The notes: generated by a model from the sequence alone, not told the origin. A stretch of DNA of 64,000 bases from an uncultured Lachnospiraceae bacterium (GCA_947625775.1 CANQPM010000005.1:162840-226839); one strand, 5' to 3'. Shown: positions 8,146 through 17,074, numbered from the stretch's first letter. Translations and numbers: made by a program.

Positions 8146-9615
8146 GTGGTTTTCAGTAGCATACCGTTTCTATTTTTCTTTTTGCCGCTTTGTCTGGTTT
8201 TATATTATCTTGCTCCTTATAAATGTAAAAATACAGTGCTGCTGGTATTTAGCCTATTATTTTATGCGTGGGGCGAGCCTGTATATATTTTGCTGCTGCT
8301 GTTTGCCACGCTTGTGGATTACTGCAGCGGCAGGCTGATGACGCGGTTTGGGACTACGGCGGGCAGACGGCGGATTTTTCTCATTATTTCAGTGGGAATA
8401 AATCTGTCGGTGCTTGCTTTTTTCAAATACGCGGATTTTTTAATTGGCACGGTAAACGGGATTTTCCATACGTCTATTGAACCGCTGGGGCTTGGGCTGC
8501 CCGTGGGCATCAGTTTTTTTACTTTCCAGACTATGAGCTATACTATTGATTTGTATAAGGGCGAAGTGCCTGTTGAGAAAAGCTATAAGGATTATCTGAC
8601 ATATGTGTCAATGTTTCCGCAGCTTGTCGCGGGACCTATCGTGCGCTATGCGGCTGTGCAGAAGGAGCTGCGCGGGCGCAGGATAGACAGGACCGAGGTT
8701 TATGAGGGGTTTCTGCGTTTTCTGCGCGGGCTTTTTAAAAAGGTGCTATTGGCAAATAATGTGGGCGCGCTCTGGGAGGAGATACACCTGCTTGGAGCGG
8801 AGGGAATGTCCGCCGCGTCGGGTATGCAGGCTGCGGCGCAGATGTCGGCTGCCACGGCTTGGCTTGGCGCTGCGGCATTTACGCTGCAGCTTTATTTTGA
8901 TTTCAGCGCGTATAGCGATATGGCGATTGGAATGGGGCGCATGCTCGGCTTTCATTTCCCCGAAAATTTTGTGTACCCGCTTTCGAGCGTTTCAATAACG
9001 GATTTTTGGCGCAGATGGCATATTTCGCTTGGCACTTGGTTTAGGGATTATGTGTATATTCCGCTTGGCGGCAACCGTAAGGGCACAGCTAAGCATTTGA
9101 GAAATATGTTTGTCGTATGGTTTCTCACGGGACTGTGGCATGGGGCGTCGTGGAATTTCGTGCTTTGGGGCTTGTACCATGGGGTATTGCTCGCACTTGA
9201 AAAATATGTGTGGGGAGGGCGGCTGAAAAAGCTGCCTAAAATTTTTCAGCATTTATATACGGTGGTTATTGTCGTAGTCGGCTTCGTGATTTTTGTGTGT
9301 GAGGATACGGGGGAAATCGGGCTGTTTATAAGCTCAATGCTGCTGCTTGCGGGCAATCCGCTGTGGGGAAATGAGTGCTTATGGTACATTAAAAATTATG
9401 GCGTGATGCTTCTTGTGGCGGTTGCGCTTGCGTTTCCTGTGTACCCATGGCTAAAGGAGAGGCTAAAGCGGCGGGAGGAGGTCTTGGGAGACAAGAGCAT
9501 GCGAATTAGGGCGGCTTATGTTATGTCGGCTGTCGGGTATGCGGCGCTGTTTTTTGTGTCGGTGGCGTTTTTGGTGAGCGACACTTATAACCCGTTTTTG
9601 TATTTCAGGTTTTGA
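8146..9615 (+). CDS. MBOAT-family O-acyltransferase (AlgI/DltB-like)
   Basis: The 489-residue polytopic membrane protein has the MBOAT core: VSMFPQLVAGPIVRY, LYFDFSAYSDMAIGMG, a WRRWHISLGTWFRDYVYIPL segment and WHGASWNFVLWGLYHG with the conserved catalytic His. These enzymes pass acetyl groups across the membrane for O-acetylation of polysaccharides, as AlgI does with alginate. The start is GTG at 8146 with GGAGGGCGG upstream. It follows the DUF4358 gene by 14 bases. The DHHW protein encoded next is the expected extracytoplasmic partner. The acetylated polymer is unknown. Confidence 0.92.
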   Translation: MVFSSIPFLFFFLPLCLVLYYLAPYKCKNTVLLVFSLLFYAWGEPVYILLLLFATLVDYCSGRLMTRFGTTAGRRRIFLIISVGINLSVLAFFKYADFLIGTVNGIFHTSIEPLGLGLPVGISFFTFQTMSYTIDLYKGEVPVEKSYKDYLTYVSMFPQLVAGPIVRYAAVQKELRGRRIDRTEVYEGFLRFLRGLFKKVLLANNVGALWEEIHLLGAEGMSAASGMQAAAQMSAATAWLGAAAFTLQLYFDFSAYSDMAIGMGRMLGFHFPENFVYPLSSVSITDFWRRWHISLGTWFRDYVYIPLGGNRKGTAKHLRNMFVVWFLTGLWHGASWNFVLWGLYHGVLLALEKYVWGGRLKKLPKIFQHLYTVVIVVVGFVIFVCEDTGEIGLFISSMLLLAGNPLWGNECLWYIKNYGVMLLVAVALAFPVYPWLKERLKRREEVLGDKSMRIRAAYVMSAVGYAALFFVSVAFLVSDTYNPFLYFRF

Positions 9616-9689
9616 TGCGGGGCGTGACGCTGGTGATTGGCGTTTGGTGAGTGTTCTGTATGGTGACTGTTAAGGGAGGAGAGCGGTAG

Positions 9690-10814
9690 ATGAAGGCTGC
9701 GGTGAGGAAAATTACGGCATATGGCATTTTTGTGTGTATGCTTAGTCTGGCAGCGTTGCTTGTATTTTCAGATAAAAAGGACTTTTCGGAAAATGAAAAC
9801 CGCTATCTTGCGAAAATGCCTGCCTTTACATGGGAGACGGTAAGGAGCGGCGTATATATGGACGGGATAAATGATTATCTGGCGGATCATTTTCCGTTCC
9901 GTGATGCGTTTGTGGGGGCAAGGACAGCCGTGCTTAAGGCGCTGGGCAAAAGGGAGATAAACGGCATATTTCTGACTGATGACGGCAGCCTTATTGAGGA
10001 TTATGCGACGCCCAAAAATACTGAGCGGATTGGAAGGATTTTTAAGAGCTTTGCGGACAAGCTTGACGGTAGGGCGGGGGTTCATCTAATGCTTGTGCCG
10101 ACGGCTGTGTATGTAAACAGTGATAAGCTGCCTGCCGATGCGCCTGTCAGAAATCAGATGGATACGGCAAGGCGGCTGTATGAGATGACGGGGATTGCGC
10201 CGATTGACTGCAGCGGGCTGCTTTTGCAGAGCAGGGATAAGGGGGAGCTTTATTACAGGACAGACCATCATTGGACAACTTTGGGCGCATATGTAGGGTA
10301 TCAGGCATTTTGCGGGGAGATGGGGTTTGAGGCTGAGCCGCTTTCAGAATGGAAGGCGGAGACGGTGACGCAGGACTTTTTCGGGACATTATACTCAAAG
10401 GCGAATGACTACAGCTTAGACGGCGACAGCATAACGATTTACACCCGCCCTGATGACTGTCTTAGCGTCAATTATACGGATACGGGGGTAGTCACTGACA
10501 GTTTGTACAATTTGGAATATCTGGAGAAAAAGGACAAGTATTCGCTTTTTCTTGACAATCTTCACCCGCTGATAGAGGTTACGAATGAGAATGTAAAGAA
10601 CGGCAGGGCGCTTGTGCTTGTAAAGGACAGCTATGCCAATTCCATTGTGCCGTTTTTGGCGCATCATTATGAGAGGATTTATGTTTTTGATACTAGGTAT
10701 TATAAAAAGGGAGTGGCGGCGTTTGTGGAAGGGCTTGATTGTGAGGTTGATGTGGTGTTGGTTTATAATATGAATACGATTGATGGGGATTTGGGGGTTG
10801 GAGGGGTTTATTAG
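9690..10814 (+). CDS. DHHW-family protein (AlgJ/AlgX-like SGNH-fold acetylation partner)
   Basis: The 374-residue protein has an N-terminal membrane anchor (residues 8-28), the family motif TDHHWTT in the middle, an early NRYLAKMPAF segment, and a late LVKDSYANSIVPF block that resembles the SGNH serine block of AlgJ/AlgX. In this family the protein works outside the membrane with the upstream MBOAT to acetylate a polymer. GGAGGAGAG precedes the ATG. The stop codon TAG at 10812 is the start of an 11-bp direct repeat that flanks the structured repeat element immediately downstream. Confidence 0.85.
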   Translation: MKAAVRKITAYGIFVCMLSLAALLVFSDKKDFSENENRYLAKMPAFTWETVRSGVYMDGINDYLADHFPFRDAFVGARTAVLKALGKREINGIFLTDDGSLIEDYATPKNTERIGRIFKSFADKLDGRAGVHLMLVPTAVYVNSDKLPADAPVRNQMDTARRLYEMTGIAPIDCSGLLLQSRDKGELYYRTDHHWTTLGAYVGYQAFCGEMGFEAEPLSEWKAETVTQDFFGTLYSKANDYSLDGDSITIYTRPDDCLSVNYTDTGVVTDSLYNLEYLEKKDKYSLFLDNLHPLIEVTNENVKNGRALVLVKDSYANSIVPFLAHHYERIYVFDTRYYKKGVAAFVEGLDCEVDVVLVYNMNTIDGDLGVGGVY

Positions 10815-10838
10815 GCTGTTGGGGTGTGGCTAAAGTCC

Positions 10839-11005
10839 GCCCGCCCATGGGCATACACCCCATTCAGACTCGCTCTCGCTCCGTGGGAGGCGTAGCGGAC
10901 ACTAAGCTCGGCGGCGCTGTAAAAGGAGCTACGCTTTTACAGCTTGCCTCGCTAAGTGCCGACGCTTCCCAAGGGTCTTCATGGGGTATATGCCCATGGG
11001 CGGGC
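10839..11005 (+). repeat. structured palindromic repeat element, copy 1 (167 bp)
   Basis: Outer arms of 25 bp (10839-10863 and 10981-11005) pair at 24 of 25 positions. The 117-base interior carries two further nested stems: gggaggcgt/acgcttccc (10885-10893 with 10962-10970) and gctgtaaaa/ttttacagc (10916-10924 with 10935-10943) around a 10-base loop GGAGCTACGC. A related element of the same dimensions lies reversed at 55365-55531. The 11-mer taggctgttgg occurs at 10812-10822 and again at 11006-11016, possibly a target-site duplication. A 60-codon reading frame across it is explained by repeat sequence and is not called as a gene. Confidence 0.9.
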
Positions 11006-11146
11006 TAGGCTGTTGGTGGACTGTATATGTTGTATGGTGGTTTAGGCATAATTATTTATTGCGTTTGTGAAAGTTTATTCGAACGGTTGAGAGTACGTTT
11101 CGTAATTATATATTATAAACTGCTATGGAGAGGAGTGGATTGGGCT

Positions 11147-11602
11147 GTGAAAAGGGAAAACGTGGCGGTGTTTACTAAGTATCTGCTTGATTTTATGTAT
11201 TTTTTTGGAATGATAGTGACTGTGTCGCTTCCGTGGAGTGTGCGGATTATTTTGAATTTTTTTGATTATGAGAGCTTTGACGGGCATTATAGGGAGATAG
11301 TTGTTATTTACTTTGTGCTGGGTGTGCTGGCGATTATGATACTTGGGGAGTTGAGGAAGATGTTCCGCACTGTGCTGAATAATGACTGCTTTGTGCGTGA
11401 GAATGTTGTGAGCCTGCAGAGGATGGGGACATACAGCTTTTTTATTGCTGTGGTATGTCTTTTGCGGACATTTTTGTATATGACGGCAGCGATGCTTGTG
11501 CTTGTGCTGGTGTTTGTGATAGCGGGGCTTTTCAGCAAGGTGCTTGCGTTTGTGTTTGACAAGGCTGTGGATTACAAGCTGGAAAATGATTTGACGATTT
11601 GA
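11147..11602 (+). CDS. DUF2975-type membrane protein
   Basis: This 151-residue protein has four hydrophobic segments and the pattern of DUF2975 proteins (a LGELRKMFRTVLNNDCFVRENV loop between TM2 and TM3). The family is typically encoded next to a small XRE/YozG-type regulator, as here. The GTG at 11147 is chosen because AGGAG sits 11 bases upstream and the protein then begins with a short basic segment. An in-frame GTG at 11135 overlaps that site, and a longer reading to 11027 would add untypical residues. Function is unknown. Confidence 0.7.
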   Translation: MKRENVAVFTKYLLDFMYFFGMIVTVSLPWSVRIILNFFDYESFDGHYREIVVIYFVLGVLAIMILGELRKMFRTVLNNDCFVRENVVSLQRMGTYSFFIAVVCLLRTFLYMTAAMLVLVLVFVIAGLFSKVLAFVFDKAVDYKLENDLTI

Positions 11603-11739
11603 TAATTATTTGAATGTGCGGGAAGGGTATATTTTCAGAATAAATATATGCGGTGTGGGAATGAAGCACACAAGGCTATACTGTGTGGAATTAAGAGGCA
11701 TTGGATTGTGTTGTGGCGCGGAAGGGCGGGGGTAACGTA

Positions 11740-11967
11740 ATGGCGATTATCATAAATCTTGATGTAATGATGGCAAAGCGCAAGGTCGGGCTGACTGAGC
11801 TTGCAAAAGAGGTGGACATCACGCTTGCCAATCTTTCAATTCTTAAAAACAACAAGGCAAAGGCTGTGAGGCTTTCTACGTTAAATGCCATATGCAGGGC
11901 GCTGAACTGCCAGCCTGGGGATATATTGGAATATGTTGAAGATGAGGCAGAGGGGGAGGAGGAGTAA
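11740..11967 (+). CDS. XRE/YozG-type small transcriptional regulator
   Basis: The 75-residue protein is a single helix-turn-helix domain of the YozG kind (GLTELAKEVDITLANLSILKN, then LSTLNAICRALNCQPGDILEY) with an acidic tail. The ATG at 11740 follows a GGGCGGGGG site. The partner DUF2975 gene is 137 bases upstream on the same strand. Regulators of this kind probably control the adjacent membrane protein gene. A TACA-N4-TGTA operator begins 7 bases after its stop. Confidence 0.85.
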   Translation: MAIIINLDVMMAKRKVGLTELAKEVDITLANLSILKNNKAKAVRLSTLNAICRALNCQPGDILEYVEDEAEGEEE

Positions 11968-11974
11968 AATTTCC

Positions 11975-11988
11975 CTACAAAATTGTAA
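11975..11988 (+). promoter_or_regulatory. BceR-like operator CTACA-N4-TGTAA
   Basis: The inverted repeat CTACAAAATTGTAA fits the Bacillus BceR consensus TNACA-N4-TGTAA with one difference. It ends one base before the -35 of the promoter for the response regulator gene at 12146. The same motif recurs at 13883 and 43056. Confidence 0.6.
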
Positions 11989-11989
11989 G

Positions 11990-12018
11990 TTGTTCTCATT
12001 TTGAATATCGTTTATAAT
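11990..12018 (+). promoter_or_regulatory. promoter of the 12146-13863 two-component operon
   Basis: TTGTTC, 17 bases, TATAAT lies directly after the operator, about 130 bases upstream of the GTG start. The arrangement suggests autoregulation. Confidence 0.65.
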
Positions 12019-12145
12019 CATAAGTGGTAGTTTGGGCTGCGCTGTCTGTAGAGCTGCGTGGGCTGGGCTGCCGCTTATTATTATGTTTGGGATTTAGACG
12101 AATACATTTGTCAATACGCTGTATATACGAAAGGAGCTGGCGCGA

Positions 12146-12844
12146 GTGAAAGACCTTTTTCTGCTGGAGGACGATTTGAGCCTGATAAACGGGCTTTCCT
12201 TTGCTATAAAGAAACAGGGTTATGGATTGACTGTGGCACGCACTGCGGGGGAGGCGGATGCGCTGTGGGAGGAGGGCAGATATCGTCTTGCCATTTTAGA
12301 TGTATCACTGCCCGATGGTTCAGGCTTTGACTTTTGCAGGAAAATTCGGCAGAGCTCTATGATACCGATTATGTTTCTCACTGCAGCTGATGATGAAACG
12401 GACATAATCATGGGGCTTGACATAGGGGGCGATGATTATATCACGAAGCCTTTCAAGCTTGCCGTATTCCTGTCAAGGCTGAATGCGTTGCTGCGCAGGA
12501 GCGAAGGCTTTGGCACACAGGCGGGTGAGCTTTGCTCCGATGATATTAGCGTGAGACTCACAAGGGGCGAGGTCTGGAAAGCGGGCAGGCGGATTGACCT
12601 GACGGCGAGTGAATACAAGCTGCTGTGCTTTTTTATGGAAAATTCTAATCAGGTGCTTTCCGCTGAACAGATTTTGGGTAGGCTGTGGGACTGCGACGAA
12701 AATTTTATAGACAACAATTCGCTTACCGTGTATATCCGCAGGCTCCGCACGAAGATTGAGGACAATCCCAGTGAGCCGAGGCATATCGTGACAGTCCGTG
12801 GAATGGGATATAAATGGAATGTTTCTGGCAGAGGTGAGAGATGA
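12146..12844 (+). CDS. OmpR-family response regulator of an ABC-exporter locus
   Basis: The 232-residue protein has a receiver domain (Glu8-Asp9-Asp10, phospho-acceptor Asp52 in LDVSLPDG, Thr79, Lys101 in TKPF) and an OmpR/PhoB winged-helix domain (LTASEYKLLCFF, VYIRRLRTKIE, VRGMGYKW). The start is GTG at 12146 with AAGGAG. It overlaps the kinase gene by 4 bases (ATGA). With the kinase and the ABC exporter at 14207-16902 it forms a peptide-sensing and efflux locus; the likely binding sites are the TACA-N4-TGTA repeats at 11975 and 13883. Confidence 0.92.
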   Translation: MKDLFLLEDDLSLINGLSFAIKKQGYGLTVARTAGEADALWEEGRYRLAILDVSLPDGSGFDFCRKIRQSSMIPIMFLTAADDETDIIMGLDIGGDDYITKPFKLAVFLSRLNALLRRSEGFGTQAGELCSDDISVRLTRGEVWKAGRRIDLTASEYKLLCFFMENSNQVLSAEQILGRLWDCDENFIDNNSLTVYIRRLRTKIEDNPSEPRHIVTVRGMGYKWNVSGRGER

Positions 12845-13863
12845 AGATATTTGCAGACCGAAAAATTAAAGCCCTTTTTGCGGGCATTTTGTCCTGTGTT
12901 TTATCCGCTATGACAGCATTGGCGCTATTGTTTTCGTTTGACGGGGGCAGAGCGGCGCTGTATGTTGTGGCGGTTTTTTTGTGCGAGGGAGTCGGCGAGT
13001 TATTTTTGTGTGTCAGGTATTTTGAGATGCAGCACAGTGCCATGGAAGATGCTGTTTCGCAGATTGAGGAATATATATCGGGCAATATGGACGCATATAT
13101 AGAGTGCAATGACGAGGGTGAGCTTTGCAGGTTGTTTCACGAGATAAACTCGCTGGCGGAGATTTTGAATGCCCATTCGGAAAGAGAAAAGAACGCCAAA
13201 AAATTCCTGCAGGATACGATATCCGACATTTCGCATCAGCTGAAAACCCCGCTTGCCGCGCTCAATATTTACAACGGAATACTTTATGAGGCGGAGGAGC
13301 TGTCGGATATTAGGGAAATCTGCCAGATGTCAGAGCAGGAGCTTGACCGCATTGAAACGCTGGTGCAGAACCTTTTGAAGCTTGCGAGGCTTGACGCTGG
13401 CACAATCGTGTTGGAAAAATCAGTGGTGAATGTGGCGGAGCTTGCCGCGGGCGCAAAAAGACAGTTTTTGTTCCGCGCAAGACAGGAGAAAAAGGAAATA
13501 CGCCTGTCGGGCGGCGATGACGTTATGCTCTGCTGTGACAGGACTTGGCTGCAGGAGGCGCTTGGGAACTTGATAAAAAATGCCCTTGACCATACTGATG
13601 AGGGAGGGCTTGTCTGTGTGGAATGGAGCGCATTCGCGTCGGTCGTGCGCATTGCGATAAGGGACGACGGCTGCGGCATACATCAGGAGGACTTGTATCA
13701 TATTTTTAAGAGATTTTACAGAAGCCGTTTTTCAAAGGACACGCAGGGGCTGGGGCTTGGACTGACGCTGGCAAAGGCGATAGTGGAGGCTCACGATGGC
13801 ACGATAGAGGTGGACAGCGAGCTGGGCAGGGGAGCTTTATTTACGATGAATTTTCTTGTATGA
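12841..13863 (+). CDS. membrane sensor histidine kinase
   Basis: The 340-residue kinase has two closely spaced membrane helices (about residues 10-33 and 38-58) with almost no extracellular loop, then a HAMP-like linker, a dimerisation/phospho-acceptor helix with His132 (ISHQLKTPLAA), and a HATPase_c domain with N box (NLIKNALDHT), G1 (DDGCGI), F box and G2 (GLGLGLTLAKAI). The absence of a sensor domain is like the intramembrane-sensing kinases that read the state of an ABC exporter. It is translationally coupled to the regulator gene upstream. Confidence 0.9.
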   Translation: MKIFADRKIKALFAGILSCVLSAMTALALLFSFDGGRAALYVVAVFLCEGVGELFLCVRYFEMQHSAMEDAVSQIEEYISGNMDAYIECNDEGELCRLFHEINSLAEILNAHSEREKNAKKFLQDTISDISHQLKTPLAALNIYNGILYEAEELSDIREICQMSEQELDRIETLVQNLLKLARLDAGTIVLEKSVVNVAELAAGAKRQFLFRARQEKKEIRLSGGDDVMLCCDRTWLQEALGNLIKNALDHTDEGGLVCVEWSAFASVVRIAIRDDGCGIHQEDLYHIFKRFYRSRFSKDTQGLGLGLTLAKAIVEAHDGTIEVDSELGRGALFTMNFLV

Positions 13864-13882
13864 GCATTGGGAAGCCACATTC

Positions 13883-13935
13883 CTACAAAGCTGTAGGACG
13901 GCTGTAGGGGAGATGTAGGATTTGGCTGTTATGAT
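13883..13935 (+). promoter_or_regulatory. activator-type promoter: three TGTAG half-sites and a -10
   Basis: An inverted repeat CTACA-AAGC-TGTAG (13883-13896) is followed by two more TGTAG half-sites at 13903 and 13914, so TGTAG recurs every 11 bp. TATGAT at 13930 is a plausible -10, and no -35 hexamer is present. This fits positive control of the ABC genes at 14207 by the regulator at 12146. The same layout occurs at 43056. Confidence 0.65.
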
Positions 13936-13948
13936 AAAAAAAACATTA

Positions 13949-13989
13949 AGAAACACTAAGGCAGCAAAAGACGCTGCCCAAGTGTTTCT
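13949..13989 (+). promoter_or_regulatory. strong hairpin in the leader of the ABC operon
   Basis: Arms agaaacactaaggcagc and gctgcccaagtgtttct pair at 15 of 17 positions around a 7-base loop. There is no T run on the plus strand; the minus-strand side is T-rich. It lies just past the inferred -10, so it would form in the leader RNA. It may be an attenuator, RNA stabiliser or minus-strand terminator. Confidence 0.6.
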
Positions 13990-14001
13990 AAATGTTTAGA
14001 A

Positions 14002-14191
14002 AAATGCCAAGAGGCGGGCATTTTTCGGGGTGACATTAATATTTTGTGAAATGTTGAAGTTGGATATTTTTCATGGTGGTGTTGATGTCAATATTCCGTG
14101 AAATGCTGATGGCAGTTGTTTTCCATAAAGATTATTGATGTTAATGCTTTGTGAAATGCCAAGGGCAGGCGTTTTTCGTGAGAAATTCAAA
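14002..14191 (+). repeat. degenerate ~50-bp tandem repeat, four units
   Basis: Units begin at 14002, 14049, 14101 and 14154, each starting AAATG and ending ...TTTGTG or similar, with a shared centre (TTTTTC, then TTGATGTCAATATT). Unit lengths of 47, 52 and 53 bp are not multiples of three, so it is not coding. A weaker relative lies at about 26115-26205. The whole 13864-14206 spacer is thus operator, hairpin and repeats with no gene. Confidence 0.65.
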
Positions 14192-14206
14192 TTTAGGAGG
14201 TTTGAG

Positions 14207-14890
14207 ATGAATTTATTGGAAGTCAGAAATATCTGTAAGACATACGGGAGTGGCGAGACGGCTGTAAATGCCTTGAAGAATGTCAGCTTTAGCGTCGCGA
14301 AGGGCGAGTTTGTGGCGATTGTCGGCGAGTCGGGGTCTGGCAAGACCACGCTTTTGAATATGCTCGGCGCACTTGATACACCGACTTCGGGCAAAGTGCT
14401 GATTGACGGCAAGGACACGTTTTCAATGAAGGAGAGGGAGCTTACTGTGTTCCGCAGGCGCAATATCGGCTTTATATTTCAGTCGTTTAACCTGATACCA
14501 GAGCTTACAGTGGAGCAGAATATGGTGTTTCCTGTCCTGCTTGATTACCAGAAGCCAAACGGGCGGTATATGGAGGAGCTGCTTGAAGCGCTGAAGCTAA
14601 AGGAGCGGCGCAGGCATCTGCCAAGCCAGCTTTCGGGTGGGCAGCAGCAGAGGGTGGCAATCGGACGCGCGCTTATGACACGTCCGTCACTTATTCTTGC
14701 CGACGAGCCGACAGGCAACCTTGACTCGCAGAATAGCAGCGAGGTTATCGCTATGTTAAAAGAAGCGTCAAAAAAGTACGAGCAGACAATCATTATGATT
14801 ACGCACAACCGCGGCATCGCGCAGACAGCCGACCGCGTGCTGCAGGTTTCAGACGGCGTGCTTGCCGATTTGGGGAGGTGCGGCGAATGA
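14207..14890 (+). CDS. ABC transporter ATP-binding protein (MacB/LolD-type)
   Basis: The 227-residue ATPase has Walker [14 protein letters not shown]-loop [13 protein letters not shown], signature LSGGQQQR, Walker [14 protein letters not shown] and H-loop ITHN. It belongs to the FtsX-coupled exporter class. ATG 14207 is chosen over earlier in-frame codons because AGGAGG is 6 bases upstream. It overlaps the permease gene by 4 bases (ATGA). The pair follows a two-component system with a 343-base regulatory spacer, which suggests induced peptide or lipid export at the envelope. Confidence 0.93.
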   Translation: MNLLEVRNICKTYGSGETAVNALKNVSFSVAKGEFVAIVGESGSGKTTLLNMLGALDTPTSGKVLIDGKDTFSMKERELTVFRRRNIGFIFQSFNLIPELTVEQNMVFPVLLDYQKPNGRYMEELLEALKLKERRRHLPSQLSGGQQQRVAIGRALMTRPSLILADEPTGNLDSQNSSEVIAMLKEASKKYEQTIIMITHNRGIAQTADRVLQVSDGVLADLGRCGE

Positions 14891-16902
14891 AAAGCTATCT
14901 TGGGCTTATACCGATTTCAGCGCGCGTGCATAAACGCCAGAGCCGTATGACGCGGATTTGCATTATTCTTGCCGTGTTCCTTGTGACTTCTATTTTTTCC
15001 ATGGCGGAGATGTTTACGAGGGCAGAGCTGGAAAGCATGAGAAATAAGCATGGCGACTGGCATATCGCGCTGTGCGGCATAACAGAGGAAACGGCGGCGC
15101 GGATAATCGAAAATGAAGATATTGCCTTTTCGGAATGGAAAGACACAGCCCGTGAAGATGCTGATGAAGGCTATGATTTCCCGCAGCTTTATATTAAGTT
15201 TAAAAGTGAGCGCGGTCTGAAAAAAACAATAGACGGCGTAAAGCGAAGATATAATCTTTCAGATGCCAATATAAAGGAAAACACGGGTGTTCTGCTGGCG
15301 CTTGGGGCGAGCAGCCGCGGGAAGGCAGACGGGTTATACCCCTTGGCGGCAGCCTGTTTTGTAATCATACTGGCGGCGGGAGTGTTTATGATTTCAAGCT
15401 GCATGAACAGCAACGTGGCGCAGCGGACAAAATTTTTTGGAATGCTTAGGTGCATAGGCGCAAGCAGGCATCAGATTGTGCGTTTCGTGAGGTTTGAGGC
15501 GCTAAACTGGTGCAAAACGGCAATTCCAATTGGCTGTCTGTCAGGCGTTGCCGTCTGTCAGGCGGCGTGCGTGCTGCTGAAGCTTCTCGTAAAGGGCGAA
15601 TTTGCCGATATGCCGCTTTTTGCCGTGAGCGTGAGCGGGATTTTGTGTGGCGCGGCAGTCGGCGTTATCACGGTGCTTTTCGCGGCGGCAGCTCCTGCAA
15701 GAAAGGCGGCAGCAGTACCGCCAGTGGCGGCGGTATCGGGAAACGCCGATAAGCCTAAGAATATCACCAATTCGGCAAACACAAGGCTTTTCAAGGTGGA
15801 AATATCCCTTGGAGTCCGCCACGCGGCAGAGGCTAGGAAAAACCTGTTTCTTATGACGGGTTCATTTGCACTTACGATTGCGCTGTTTTTGGTTTTTTCG
15901 GGCTGCTTTGACCTTGTGCAAAGGCTCCTTCCGTCGGAGAGCGATTTTGCGCCTGACTTTGTGATTGCAAGCGCGGAAAATGACAATTCTCTGGACAAAA
16001 GCCTTGCGGAGCGGATTAGGGAAATACAGGGCGTAAGCGATGTTATCGGCACAATGTACGCGGTCGCGCTTCCTGTAAAGATTAACGGCGATGCGGCTGT
16101 GATAGACTTGATTTCCTACGACGAATATATGTGGCGGTGGTCGGAAAAATCCATAATAAACGGGGAAATGTCAAAGGCTTATGGCGATTCAGGCTATGCA
16201 ATGACGGTTTTTGCTCAGGATAGCAGGCTAGATGTGGGTGACAGGATAGAGCTTGGTAGCGGAGAGCTTGAGATAGCCTGTGTTGCCTCTGAAGGAATAG
16301 GCAGCGTCAGCAGCTCGGCGGTGGTCGTCTGCTCCGAGGAAACATTTGAGCGTCTCGTAGGCGCGAGAGGGTATATGGCAGTTTATGTCGTATTGGAAAA
16401 GGGAGCTTCGGAAGAAACTGTGGACAAAATCAGGCGCATTTCGGGAGACGGCGTATTTTCAGACCGCAGAGAGGAAATGGGTGAAATGCACGGCAGTTAT
16501 TGGGTATTTCGGATTGCGGCGTATGGATTTCTGGCAATCATATCGCTTATCACCGTGCTGAATATTATGAACAGCATTTCCATGAGCGTGTCCGCGCGGA
16601 CAAGGCAGTACGGCGCAATGCGCGCTGTCGGAATGGAAAGCCGCCAGATGACGAGAATGATAGCGGCAGAGGCGGCAGCATATGCGGTATGCGGCATGGC
16701 GGTCGGGCTAGTGCTGGGGCTTGCGCTTCATTACCTGATTTATGAGAAGCTTATCATCACGCATTTTGGCGGCGCGTGGAATGTGCCGTTTGCTGCTGTT
16801 GGGAGTGTAGCTTTGCTGGTTTTTGTTTCGTGCGTTGCGGCGGTGTATGCGCCAGCGAAGCGGATAGGCGGTATGGTGATTACGGATGTTATAAATGATT
16901 AG
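14887..16902 (+). CDS. FtsX-family ABC permease
   Basis: The 671-residue permease has an N-terminal TM, an extracytoplasmic region (about 40-155), three TMs of a first FtsX block ([16 protein letters not shown] coupling motif), a second TM/extracytoplasmic unit and a C-terminal FtsX block ([16 protein letters not shown]) with three TMs. The two mutually similar halves and the large extracellular part are typical of antimicrobial-peptide and lipid exporters. Start codon ATG at 14887 overlaps the ATPase stop. Substrate is unknown; the adjacent regulator and kinase suggest a peptide antibiotic or envelope stress cue. Confidence 0.9.
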   Translation: MKSYLGLIPISARVHKRQSRMTRICIILAVFLVTSIFSMAEMFTRAELESMRNKHGDWHIALCGITEETAARIIENEDIAFSEWKDTAREDADEGYDFPQLYIKFKSERGLKKTIDGVKRRYNLSDANIKENTGVLLALGASSRGKADGLYPLAAACFVIILAAGVFMISSCMNSNVAQRTKFFGMLRCIGASRHQIVRFVRFEALNWCKTAIPIGCLSGVAVCQAACVLLKLLVKGEFADMPLFAVSVSGILCGAAVGVITVLFAAAAPARKAAAVPPVAAVSGNADKPKNITNSANTRLFKVEISLGVRHAAEARKNLFLMTGSFALTIALFLVFSGCFDLVQRLLPSESDFAPDFVIASAENDNSLDKSLAERIREIQGVSDVIGTMYAVALPVKINGDAAVIDLISYDEYMWRWSEKSIINGEMSKAYGDSGYAMTVFAQDSRLDVGDRIELGSGELEIACVASEGIGSVSSSAVVVCSEETFERLVGARGYMAVYVVLEKGASEETVDKIRRISGDGVFSDRREEMGEMHGSYWVFRIAAYGFLAIISLITVLNIMNSISMSVSARTRQYGAMRAVGMESRQMTRMIAAEAAAYAVCGMAVGLVLGLALHYLIYEKLIITHFGGAWNVPFAAVGSVALLVFVSCVAAVYAPAKRIGGMVITDVIND

Positions 16903-17046
16903 ACAGTAGTGTTATCTAGCTGGGGAGGATAAACGACGAGCAGAGAGATAGAGGCAAATGATGTAACATTACTTTAGCGGAAGATGTTGAAAATCAATTC
17001 AGACGGTAACTGTCGGGCAAAATTAAGTAGAGATGTGTCAATATTC

Positions 17047-17074
17047 TAAAAGTTTTTTGAAAAAGTGTCGATAT
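17047..17074 (+). promoter_or_regulatory. possible sigma-28 (FliA/SigD) promoter
   Basis: TAAA, 16 bases, GTCGATAT differs by one base from the GCCGATA-type -10 of Firmicute SigD promoters. It lies 100 bases before the small gene at 17174. The surrounding 16903-17173 spacer has no other recognisable element. Confidence 0.4.

Noticed and set aside
10826..11008. 60-codon open frame across palindromic copy 1
   Set aside because: It is fully explained by the repeat, has no ribosome site, and a similar peptide arises in copy 2 only because the DNA is related.
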